Part shown: one piece after another, positions 6,730 through 13,619 of the stretch
Position numbering within the stretch: the first letter of the stretch is position 1
How the letters are laid out: each line of letters opens with the position of its first letter
Assembly (NCBI GenBank): GCA_038227745.1
Contig: JBBRPS010000201.1
Span: forward strand, 1-13,619
DNA from: DASPXY01 sp038227745
GTDB taxonomy: Bacteria; Planctomycetota; Planctomycetia; Gemmatales; Gemmataceae
Direction: 5' to 3'
DNA length: 13,619 nt
Program-made: the position numbers and the translations under genes
The notes under the pieces: model-generated
Seen by the model: the letters and a program-made list of their open reading frames with translations, nothing else
Databases searched by the model: none
Told to the model about the DNA's origin: nothing

Positions 6730-7623
6730 TCACGCCGCGCGCCGCCCCCCCGCCACCGCGCACGCCTGCGCCAGCAGGGCCGTCGGCGACTCGTCCGGCA
6801 AGACCAGACAATCCTGCGGGACGAAGTAGGAATGCTCCAGCGCGTAGCGCCCGCGCAGGGCCGCGTGACTGACGCCGTCGCTAAACACGACCCACGCCGA
6901 GTCCGGCGGGAACTTCCACAGGCGCTTGCGGCTCTGCTCCTGGTACTTCTCATCGCCCTTGAGGACATCGTGCAGCCGCAGCATGAAAACGTCGTAGTCG
7001 CTCCGCCCCGCGCCGCCCGTACGGAACAGCCCGAGCAGCCGCTGCCCCAGGCGCCCCGCCCAGCGGTAGCCCAGCGGCGCCGGCAGGCCCACTCGTGCCC
7101 CGAAGCGCTCCAGCAACTCCGGGAAGAGGTCGGAGGTGACCCAGACGCGCGGCTCGGTCAGGTTGACGTTGGCGAAGACGCGGAGGATGCGGGCGCCGTG
7201 GGTGGGCCGGCTCGGGAAGGCGTCCACGTGCAGCAGGTCGTTCCGCGCCCGCAGCCGCAGCCGCCGCGTCGCCTCCTCCTCCGGCCGGAAGCTGACCCGG
7301 TCGCGCAGCCAGCCCACCGCGTAGCGCGGAAACGCCTCGGCCAACCACGCCGTCGCGCCCGCGCCAAAGGCGGCCAGAACCTGTCGCAACCGGTCGGCCT
7401 CGGCCCTCGACTTGCGGCGGAAGCCCGCGACCTTCCCTGTCGCCGGGTTGTAACTGATGTTCTTGTGAGCGCGCCCGGCCAGGGACTGCTCGAACAGGAA
7501 CTGCCGGTCCACACCCTCCGGCAGGGCGAACGGGCAGACCGGGTGGAGGATGATTTCGCCGCGCTCCAGACGCTCCTCCGGAGAAGAGTGCGCCCCCCCC
7601 GGCGGGGCATGGTCGGGCCTCAT
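6730..7623 (-). CDS. kdoO: Kdo hydroxylase (Fe(II)/2-oxoglutarate dioxygenase)
   Basis: A 297-residue protein resembling the Kdo_hydroxy family, which converts Kdo of lipopolysaccharide to D-glycero-D-talo-oct-2-ulosonic acid using Fe(II), O2 and 2-oxoglutarate. Visible signatures are RNDLLHVDAFPSRPTHGARI, whose HxD iron ligands are His132 and Asp134, and SDGVSHAALRGRYALEHS with the probable distal His253 and a 2-oxoglutarate-binding Arg (257 or 259). Also characteristic are ILRVFANVNLTEPRVW and HKNISYNPATGKVAGF. No signal peptide is seen, consistent with an inner-membrane-associated or cytosolic enzyme. Start ATG 7623 was chosen because GAGGAGG lies eight bases upstream; the open frame continues upstream only as a shadow across the kinase gene. 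It implies Kdo-containing LPS in this organism. Confidence 0.88.
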   Translation of the reverse strand: MRPDHAPPGGAHSSPEERLERGEIILHPVCPFALPEGVDRQFLFEQSLAGRAHKNISYNPATGKVAGFRRKSRAEADRLRQVLAAFGAGATAWLAEAFPRYAVGWLRDRVSFRPEEEATRRLRLRARNDLLHVDAFPSRPTHGARILRVFANVNLTEPRVWVTSDLFPELLERFGARVGLPAPLGYRWAGRLGQRLLGLFRTGGAGRSDYDVFMLRLHDVLKGDEKYQEQSRKRLWKFPPDSAWVVFSDGVSHAALRGRYALEHSYFVPQDCLVLPDESPTALLAQACAVAGGRRAA

Positions 7624-7683
7624 CGCGCTTGCCTCCTCGTTCCGCCCCGGCAGTCGGTCCGGCGGCGCCGGCGGACAGCGGGA

Positions 7684-7707
7684 CGCTGAGCGCGGCGAGC
7701 CGCAGCG
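7684..7707. terminator. Weak GC hairpin after the kinase gene
   Basis: GCGGC-GA-GCCGC (7692-7703) is flanked by CGCT (7684-7687) and AGCG (7704-7707), giving an extended stem with a bulge. It lies about 60 bases past the kinase stop codon and before the Kdo hydroxylase ribosome binding site. No T-tract is present, so termination is uncertain. Confidence 0.25.
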
Positions 7708-7768
7708 GGCTACCGTGGGCTGGGAGGCGTATACCGGGAGGAGGAACGCACCGCAAGAGCAGCGGGCG

Positions 7769-9511
7769 TCAAGGGGTGGCGGCCGGGGCGACGTGACAAC
7801 CGTTCGTGCCGTTGCGCTCGACGGGGCGGTCGCCGGCCTCGGGGGCACCGGGGGAAGGCTCGGGCCGGACGGCGAGGCTGCGCGGCAGGCGGAGGGTGAA
7901 GCGCGTCGGGCCGCTGTCGCCGGTGTCGTGGCGGACGTCACCGTCGTTCTCACGGGCCAGGCGCCAGGCGGTGGACAGGCCCAGACCGCGGCCGCGCCCG
8001 GCCTTGCGGCCAGAGTAGAACGGGTCGAACAGGTGCTCGCGGTCCGCAGCGCCCGGCCCGGGGCCGCTGTCCTCGACAAGGAACTCCACGGCGTCGCCGT
8101 CCGCCTCGACGCGCACGCCAGCCCAGCCGTCCGCGGGGGCGGCCTCGATGCCGTTGCGCAGGAGGCAGCGCAGGGCAGTCAGTGCCTGGCCGGGGTCGGC
8201 GTGCAGGGTCAGCGCAATGACGGTCTCCGGACAAACGAGCCGCACCCGGCGCTGCTCCGCGAACTCGCGCAACGACTCGGCCACGCCGCGGACGAGGTCG
8301 GCCACGTCGCGCAACTGTTTCTTCGGCGCCGACGGCCGCGCGAACTGCATCAGGTCGGTGAGGGTCTGGTGGATGCGCGTGGTCTGGTTGACGATCGTCC
8401 GCAGGGAATTGCAGAGCGCTGCGTGCAAAGTGCCGATTTCTGTCGGCCGGTCTTCGTCCGTCGGGCCTGCGATCGGGAACCGGAGATCTGAGAGCTGCAA
8501 CCGTTTGAGGAGGTACTGGGCCTGGCCGGAGATGACGGCGAGTGGGTTGTTGATCTCGTGGCCGGCGCCCGCGGCCAGTTCGGCAAGGGCCGACAGTTTG
8601 AGCCGCTGCAGGCGCTCAGCCTCGCCGGCGCAGCGCCCTTCGAGGGCGCGCTGGAGGGCATCGACGTCCTGCTGCACCGCCTCCAGGGAGGGCCAGTCAC
8701 GCACGCGGCGGTTCTCGGCGGCGAGCCGGATCAGGTCGGGCAGCAGCGGCAAGCCCTCAGGGGGGGCCCAGGTGAAGGGGCACACCAGCGGCTCGGTCGC
8801 GGCGTGCCTGATTTCCTCCACCTCCGCGCCGGTCAGGCCGAGGGAGGCGATCAGCTCGGCCGGTGCGGCGCCGACGGCGAGGGGGAGTCTGACCCCCTGC
8901 TCGCGGGCGAGCAGGGCCGCGAGCTGCACCACCTGGAACAGAGCGGGGTCGGCGCCCAGCGTCTGCGCCACGTCCGCGGGCAGACCGAGGTGCCCGGTGG
9001 CCGTGGCCAGCCAGCCGGGGAGCTTCCACAGCCGGTTGAGGCGGCGGGCGAGGGCGGCCGCGTCGAACCCCGGGCCCGTCTCCAGCCCAAGGGCGCCGGC
9101 GGCCAGCCAGCCCAGCGGCGCCAGCAGGCCGGCGGCCCAGGCGTTGTCCGGGGCGCAGCGGTCCGTCCGCTCCGCGAGGAGGGACGCCAGCCGGGCGCAG
9201 GCGTGACAGGCGTCGAGGACGGCTCTCAGCGGCGGCCGGTCCCAGGGCGCATAGCCCGGCCCATGCTGTTCGAGTTGGCGGGCGGCGGCGTCGAAGGGTG
9301 CGGGGTCGCGGAGGAGGGCGGGAAAGAACGACAGGCCCGACGCCGTGCCGGGCGGCAAGGCGTGGCGGAGCAGCAGCAGGACGCAGCCGGGGTCGAAGCG
9401 CACCTCGGCCCAGACCGCGGCGGTCGGCGCACGGGCGAGCGCGACCAGCGAGGCGGCGCAGGGGGACAGCCAGGGCAATTGAAGGGCGGCTTCGCCCGCT
9501 GCTTGGCTCAT
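7769..9511 (-). CDS. Histidine kinase with degenerate HDOD-like N-terminal domain
   Basis: A 580-residue soluble sensor kinase with no transmembrane segment. Residues 1-240 resemble an HDOD domain: helices around DACHACARLASLLAERTD and AWAAGLLAPLGWLAAGAL, where related HD proteins have a 'GLLHDIG' segment, then LNRLWKLPGWLATATGHLG. The HD metal residues are missing, which is normal for HDOD. A linker coiled coil (about 265-305) leads to the dimerisation domain ALAELAAGAGHEINNPLAVI, phosphoacceptor His318. The ATPase domain has N-box LLRNGIEAA (Asn453), G1 VEDSGPGPG (Asp481), F-box LFDPFYSGR and G2 GRGLGLS (507-513), all intact. ATG 9511 was chosen over a GTG at 9610 because that GTG lies beyond an intrinsic-terminator hairpin. 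No strong ribosome binding site is seen. A likely partner is the upstream HTH-receiver protein. Confidence 0.92.
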   Translation of the reverse strand: MSQAAGEAALQLPWLSPCAASLVALARAPTAAVWAEVRFDPGCVLLLLRHALPPGTASGLSFFPALLRDPAPFDAAARQLEQHGPGYAPWDRPPLRAVLDACHACARLASLLAERTDRCAPDNAWAAGLLAPLGWLAAGALGLETGPGFDAAALARRLNRLWKLPGWLATATGHLGLPADVAQTLGADPALFQVVQLAALLAREQGVRLPLAVGAAPAELIASLGLTGAEVEEIRHAATEPLVCPFTWAPPEGLPLLPDLIRLAAENRRVRDWPSLEAVQQDVDALQRALEGRCAGEAERLQRLKLSALAELAAGAGHEINNPLAVISGQAQYLLKRLQLSDLRFPIAGPTDEDRPTEIGTLHAALCNSLRTIVNQTTRIHQTLTDLMQFARPSAPKKQLRDVADLVRGVAESLREFAEQRRVRLVCPETVIALTLHADPGQALTALRCLLRNGIEAAPADGWAGVRVEADGDAVEFLVEDSGPGPGAADREHLFDPFYSGRKAGRGRGLGLSTAWRLARENDGDVRHDTGDSGPTRFTLRLPRSLAVRPEPSPGAPEAGDRPVERNGTNGCHVAPAATP

Positions 9512-9565
9512 GACGACGGCTGACTCTGGGGGACGAGGTGCGAAGGTGACCGCCGACAGAGGGGG

Positions 9566-9593
9566 AAGCCCACGGGCACTCGCCCGTGGGCTT
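9566..9593 (-). terminator. Intrinsic-terminator-like hairpin after the regulator gene
   Basis: The arms AAGCCCACGGGC (9566-9577) and GCCCGTGGGCTT (9582-9593) are perfectly complementary (12 bp) around the 4-base loop ACTC. The hairpin begins 37 bases after the regulator stop codon. On the - strand the stem ends in TT and continues CCCCCTCTG, so the T-tract is weak. On the + strand it runs TTTCCTGTC. It probably separates transcription of the regulator from the kinase gene, perhaps partially. Confidence 0.7.
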
Positions 9594-9629
9594 TCCTGTC
9601 TCCCAGTCACCCGCTCACCGGGTCATGGG

Positions 9630-10214
9630 TTACGCGGTGGTGGGCATCGACTCGATCTCGAGCTGGCCGCACATGCGGTCGATCAGCTCCTCGATCTCGA
9701 AGGGTTTGGGCAGGAAGTCGTCGGCCCCGGAGAGGCGCAGCTCCTGGATCTTGTCCTCCTCAATCATGCCGCTGATGCAGAGGATGCGGACGTCTTCCAG
9801 GCTGGGGTCGGCGCGGACGCGGTGACAGACCTCCTTGCCGTTGATGTCGGGCAGCATGACGTCCAGGACGATCAGGTCGGGCCGATACTCCTTGACCATC
9901 ATGCCGGCGTCGAAGCCGGTGGTCGCCACGCGCACCTCGAAACGACCGTCCTCCTCGAGGACCTTCGTCATCAGCTCGACCAGCTCGACGTCGTCATCCA
10001 CGAGGAGCACCTTGCGCTTGCCGCTCTCAAGGGCGTCGGTGGGGATGCCGTTGTCCTTCATGAACTTGTACAGCATCTCGCGGGGGATGCGGCGGAACCG
10101 GGAGCCGGGCACCCGGAACCCCTTGAGCTGGCCGTTGTCGAAGCAACGGATGATCGTCTGCTGGCTGACCTTGCAGATCTTGGCGGCTTCGCCGGTCGTG
10201 AAAACGGTCTTCAT
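9630..10214 (-). CDS. Response regulator with N-terminal HTH and C-terminal receiver
   Basis: A 194-residue fusion. Residues 4-55 are an excisionase/MerR-like helix-turn-helix: FTTGEAAKICKVSQQTIIRC then FDNGQLKGFRVPGSRFRRIP. This resembles the small DNA-binding domains of the 'excisionase family' with a basic wing (GSRFRRIP). Residues 67-185 form a CheY-like receiver: KVLLVDDDVELV (acidic pocket Asp73-75), LIVLDVMLPD (phosphoacceptor Asp118), CISGM (Ser148) and FLPKPFE (Lys170), all present. The order HTH then receiver is the reverse of common response regulators. Start ATG 10214 is preceded by AAGGGGTGG; GTG 10226 is possible. It is transcribed from a perfect consensus promoter about 250 bases upstream. 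The kinase gene downstream is the natural candidate partner. Confidence 0.9.
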   Translation of the reverse strand: MKTVFTTGEAAKICKVSQQTIIRCFDNGQLKGFRVPGSRFRRIPREMLYKFMKDNGIPTDALESGKRKVLLVDDDVELVELMTKVLEEDGRFEVRVATTGFDAGMMVKEYRPDLIVLDVMLPDINGKEVCHRVRADPSLEDVRILCISGMIEEDKIQELRLSGADDFLPKPFEIEELIDRMCGQLEIESMPTTA

Positions 10215-10231
10215 GGGTTCGTCCACCCCTT

Positions 10232-10247
10232 ACTGGCCGTGGCCAGT
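10232..10247. promoter_or_regulatory. Palindrome just upstream of the regulator's ribosome binding site
   Basis: ACTGGCC-GT-GGCCAGT is a perfect 7-bp dyad (10232-10238 and 10241-10247) located 18 bases from the regulator start codon and next to its ribosome binding site. It could be an operator for autoregulation by the HTH domain or an RNA hairpin affecting translation. No other copy is evident in the window. Confidence 0.4.
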
Positions 10248-10469
10248 GGTACTGAGTGTGGTCCGCACAAACCGCTTTCCGTGAATGGTTGCCGGACCGA
10301 AATCATCCCTGATTTGCCTCGCTCTGTTCCGAAGCAACACCACGGCAATCCCGACCCCCACACCTCGGAGGCGTGAGGCGGGCGCCCCATGTGTGGTCGT
10401 TCCCCTGTCCAGAATCCGTTGCCCGAAGTTTACAGGAAGACAGGCTTGCCGAGATTGCCACCTACCGCG

Positions 10470-10497
10470 ATTATAACCGCCCTCCAGAACCTGTCAA
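10470..10497 (-). promoter_or_regulatory. Perfect-consensus sigma70-type promoter of the regulator gene
   Basis: On the - strand TTGACA (10492-10497) and TATAAT (10470-10475) are separated by 16 bases: 12 of 12 consensus positions with a near-optimal spacer. Transcription would start near 10463 toward the HTH-receiver gene and leave an untranslated leader of about 250 bases. A full consensus match by chance is unlikely in DNA this GC-rich. Confidence 0.8.
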
Positions 10498-10579
10498 CGC
10501 GAATCGCACACCCTCGATTGCCGTAAACTCTTGACTCATCTTGACTTTTGTCGGCGACATAAATTACCTTACCCATCCG

Positions 10580-10696
10580 TCAACTCTTGGCACGGCCGAC
10601 ATAATTTCGCTTCGTGGGCTTACTTGCCGCCGCCTGGGCAGGCTTCGCGGCCGGCGCCGCTTGCCTCTCTTTATCGGAATCCCGGCGTCTCCCCAT
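10580..10696 (-). CDS. Possible 38-residue basic small protein downstream of mnmG
   Basis: The ATG at 10696 has AAGGA four bases upstream, preceded by an A-rich stretch. The 38-codon frame gives a strongly hydrophilic product: MGRRRDSDKERQ, an Ala/Pro/Lys low-complexity middle (APAAKPAQAAASKP) and a less simple end (TKRNYVGRAKS). The mix of Asp/Glu/Lys/Arg and the non-repetitive C-terminus look more protein-like than the usual GC-rich shadow translations. It lies 180 bases past the mnmG stop on the same strand, separated by the large four-unit palindrome, and could be co-transcribed with mnmG. I do not recognise the family; it would be disordered or nucleic-acid-binding. Confidence 0.42.
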   Translation of the reverse strand: MGRRRDSDKERQAAPAAKPAQAAASKPTKRNYVGRAKS

Positions 10697-10733
10697 TGCG
10701 TCCTTTTTCCCAGAGCGCCGAGGTTCCGGCCCT

Positions 10734-10873
10734 TCGTGGGCGACTCGCTCCGCGAGTCGCAGTGGGGATCGTGGGCGACTCGCTCCGCGAGTCGCGTTCG
10801 CCACTGCCAGAGCGACTCGCGGAGCGAGTCGCCCACGATCCCCACTGCGACTCGTGGAGCGAGTCGCCCACGA
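10734..10873. repeat. Four-unit palindromic repeat forming a 62-bp inverted repeat
   Basis: The arm at 10734-10795 pairs with 10812-10873 around a 16-base loop, with one non-Watson-Crick position (10752 against 10855, a G-T/U wobble). Each arm carries two direct copies of a 26-base unit (10735-10760 and 10770-10795; inverted copies 10812-10837 and 10847-10872). Within each unit, GCGACTCGC and GCGAGTCGC form a small 9-bp hairpin with a TCC loop. The element starts two bases past the mnmG stop codon. It can fold either as one giant hairpin or as four small ones, like nested REP/BIME-type elements. Confidence 0.93.
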
Positions 10874-10875
10874 TC

Positions 10876-12729
<1,854 letters not shown>

Positions 12730-12769
12730 GTGCGGATAATGCCGATGCCGGGGGGACGACTCTTCAGGG

Positions 12770-12775
12770 AATATA
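12770..12775 (-). promoter_or_regulatory. Candidate -10 element of mnmG
   Basis: TATATT on the - strand (5/6 of consensus) lies 41 bases upstream of the mnmG ATG, in an otherwise C-rich stretch. No good -35 hexamer stands 16-18 bases further upstream (the best is T-rich), so this is weak. Confidence 0.3.
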
Positions 12776-12880
12776 CCCAAGGGGGGGGAACAGAAAAAGC
12801 CCGAGTGCCGAGGGCGGTAGAGGGGGGTGGCGGCGGAGGCAGGGGCAGGCGCGGGGAACTGGAAGAGATGAATCCGAGCT

Positions 12881-12936
12881 GTGGGTCAGGACTCCGATCC
12901 TGACAACCCCATGTCAGGATCGGAGTCCTGACCCAC
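12881..12936. repeat. Perfect 25-bp palindrome, copy 2 of the element at 6663
   Basis: The arms at 12881-12905 and 12912-12936 are exactly complementary around the 6-base loop ACCCCA. The arm begins GTGGGTCAGGACTCCGATCC and differs from the copy at 6663-6728 by one stem base (C to A), with the matching change (G to T) in the opposite arm, plus one loop base. It lies between the divergent mnmG and tRNA-Arg genes, 16 bases before the tRNA -35 box, and is not beside a stop codon. Confidence 0.92.
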
Positions 12937-12952
12937 GAAGCGGGCGGAACCC

Positions 12953-12981
12953 TTGACGCCCTTCCGGCCCTTTGCTCCAAT
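12953..12981 (+). promoter_or_regulatory. Candidate promoter of the tRNA-Arg gene
   Basis: TTGACG (12953-12958, 5/6) and TCCAAT (12976-12981, 4/6) are separated by exactly 17 bases. The predicted start near 12988 would give a leader of about 32 bases before the tRNA. Confidence 0.5.
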
Positions 12982-13019
12982 AACAGCACACGCCGGAGCG
13001 CCCCTCGGCCCTCCCCCAG

Positions 13020-13092
13020 GCCCCTGTAGCATAACGGATAATGCACTCGCCTTCTAAGCGAGCTTATGCAGGTTCGACTCCTGCCAGGGGTA
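13020..13092 (+). tRNA. tRNA-Arg (anticodon UCU)
   Basis: A 73-base cloverleaf folds cleanly. The acceptor GCCCCTG pairs with CAGGGGT, giving a G-U first pair. Positions 8-9 are TA, and the D stem is GCAT/ATGC with loop AACGGATA. The anticodon stem is CTCGC/GCGAG with loop CTTCTAA, anticodon TCT. A 5-base variable region follows, then the T stem GCAGG/CCTGC with loop TTCGACT, and discriminator A. It reads AGA/AGG arginine codons. The 3' CCA is not encoded. The fold was made by hand; the G1-U72 wobble leaves a small doubt about the exact 5' end. Confidence 0.96.
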
Positions 13093-13121
13093 TTCCCTTG
13101 CCCCGCCGCGCCGGCGCGTCC

Positions 13122-13156
13122 TCGGCCCCCCGGGGTGGACTGGCGCCGGGGGCCGA
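13122..13156 (+). terminator. Hairpin downstream of tRNA-Arg
   Basis: TCGGCCCCC (13122-13130) pairs with GGGGGCCGA (13148-13156), a 9-bp GC-rich stem with a 17-base loop, starting 30 bases after the tRNA. The sequence after it is A-rich (ATAAGAAAC) rather than a T-tract, so it may be a weak or factor-assisted terminator. Confidence 0.35.
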
Positions 13157-13265
13157 ATAAGAAACTGGACAGCCCGCTCCCGCGGCGCGAAGTTGAAGCC
13201 GTCCCGTCCGCCGGCCCGACGGACACTTGGGACGATCCCCTTACTCGCTTTTCAACGAGGTCCGT

Positions 13266-13619
13266 ATGCAGTCCCACCCGCTCCGCTGCCTTCGCCGCCT
13301 CCTGGCCGGCGGCCTGCTCGCGCTCGCCCTGGTCGCCGGCGTTGCCCTCCTCGGCGCCCAGGAGCCGGCCGGCAAGAGACGGCCGGTCCCCGACACGGCC
13401 GCCCAGGCCGCGGCCCTGAAGCTCGTCAACGAGATCTTCGGCGAGGACATCGCCAAGGCCAAGGACCCCGCCGCCCAGTCGCGCCTCGCCGCCCAGCTGT
13501 TGGGACAGGCTCGCGACAGCAGGAAGGATGACCTCGCCGCCGCGTTCGTCCTCTCCCGCGAGGCCCGCGAACTCGCCGCCGCGGCCGGCGACCACGCCCT
13601 CGCCTTCCAGGCCATCGAC
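13266..13619 (+). CDS. Secreted helical protein, 5' part only (runs off the window)
   Basis: The ATG at 13266 opens a frame that remains open to the window edge (118 codons). It starts with a long signal peptide: a basic HPLRCLRRL region, then hydrophobic LLAGGLLALALVAGVALLGA, with probable cleavage before QEPAG. The mature part is Ala-rich and helical (LKLVNEIFGEDIAKAKDPAA, then AAQLLGQARDSRKDDLAAAF and VLSREARELAAAAGDHALAF). I recall similar Ala-rich, TPR-like exported domains in planctomycetes but have not checked. GAGG lies a few bases upstream of the ATG (13256-13259). Function is unknown. Confidence 0.75.
   Translation, partial: MQSHPLRCLRRLLAGGLLALALVAGVALLGAQEPAGKRRPVPDTAAQAAALKLVNEIFGEDIAKAKDPAAQSRLAAQLLGQARDSRKDDLAAAFVLSREARELAAAAGDHALAFQAID

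Larger units (their letters stand above)
10215..10579. other. Upstream region and long leader of the regulator gene
   Basis: No gene is seen in these 365 bases on either strand. The region is locally AT-richer than its surroundings. It contains the consensus promoter (10470-10497) and a predicted leader of about 250 bases ending in the dyad at 10232-10247. I could not match the leader to a known riboswitch. Two near-identical TTGACT hexamers occur on the + strand at 10531 and 10541 without a well-spaced -10. Confidence 0.5.

Noticed and set aside
7624..8079. N-terminal extension of the Kdo hydroxylase frame into the kinase gene
   Set aside because: The extension is an Arg/Ser/Pro/Ala-rich shadow of the kinase. 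ATG 7623 has a strong GAGGAGG site at correct spacing.
10735..10872. Possible CRISPR array (four repeats with short spacers)
   Set aside because: The units are palindromic and arranged two direct plus two inverted, with 9-base identical spacers. A CRISPR array has uniform orientation and unique spacers of 25-45 bases.

Overview
The window is GC-rich DNA, by eye close to 68% GC. It looks like a planctomycete of the Gemmata / Gemmataceae type. The reasons are a sulfatase-superfamily lipoprotein ending in the planctomycete-style LRSLGYLQ tail, a secreted DUF1573 protein, an HTH-plus-receiver fusion regulator, an unrecognised secreted alpha-helical protein at the right edge, and long palindromic repeats between genes. 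The lineage is inferred from gene content; no rRNA is present.

Left part (1-3611). Two small overlapping genes of unknown function (191-766 and 747-1139) precede a sulfatase-family lipoprotein (1228-2991), all on the + strand. Downstream lies a decayed strip: a remnant of a P-loop ATPase (about 3076-3345) and a hairpin at 3374-3453 that resembles a degenerate integron attC site.

Middle (3612-10696). Everything well supported here is on the - strand. Read in the direction of transcription (right to left) the order is: a possible 38-residue protein (10580-10696); a regulator with an N-terminal helix-turn-helix and a C-terminal receiver (9630-10214), behind a perfect-consensus sigma70-type promoter; an intrinsic-terminator-like hairpin; a histidine kinase with a degenerate HDOD-like N-terminus (7769-9511); a Kdo hydroxylase (6730-7623); a ComF-family phosphoribosyltransferase (5846-6625); a secreted DUF1573 protein (4498-5475); and a nucleotidyltransferase-fold protein (3612-4250). 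The regulator and kinase may form a signalling pair. The other genes look like a loose run of separately controlled housekeeping and envelope genes.

Right part (10876-13619). mnmG (tRNA uridine modification) is on the - strand. A tRNA-Arg(UCU) with its own promoter and the first 118 codons of a secreted helical protein follow on the + strand.

The strongest unexplained signal is structural. Three long inverted repeats of unrelated sequence (4398-4498, 6663-6728, 10734-10873) each touch or nearly touch the stop codon of the gene to their right. A second copy of the 6663 element, at 12881-12936, differs from it by a compensatory base-pair change in the stem. This suggests a family of mobile or functional palindromes preferring gene 3' ends. 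I do not see a complete new defence or metabolic system. The least explained protein-coding piece is the overlapping pair at 191-1139.
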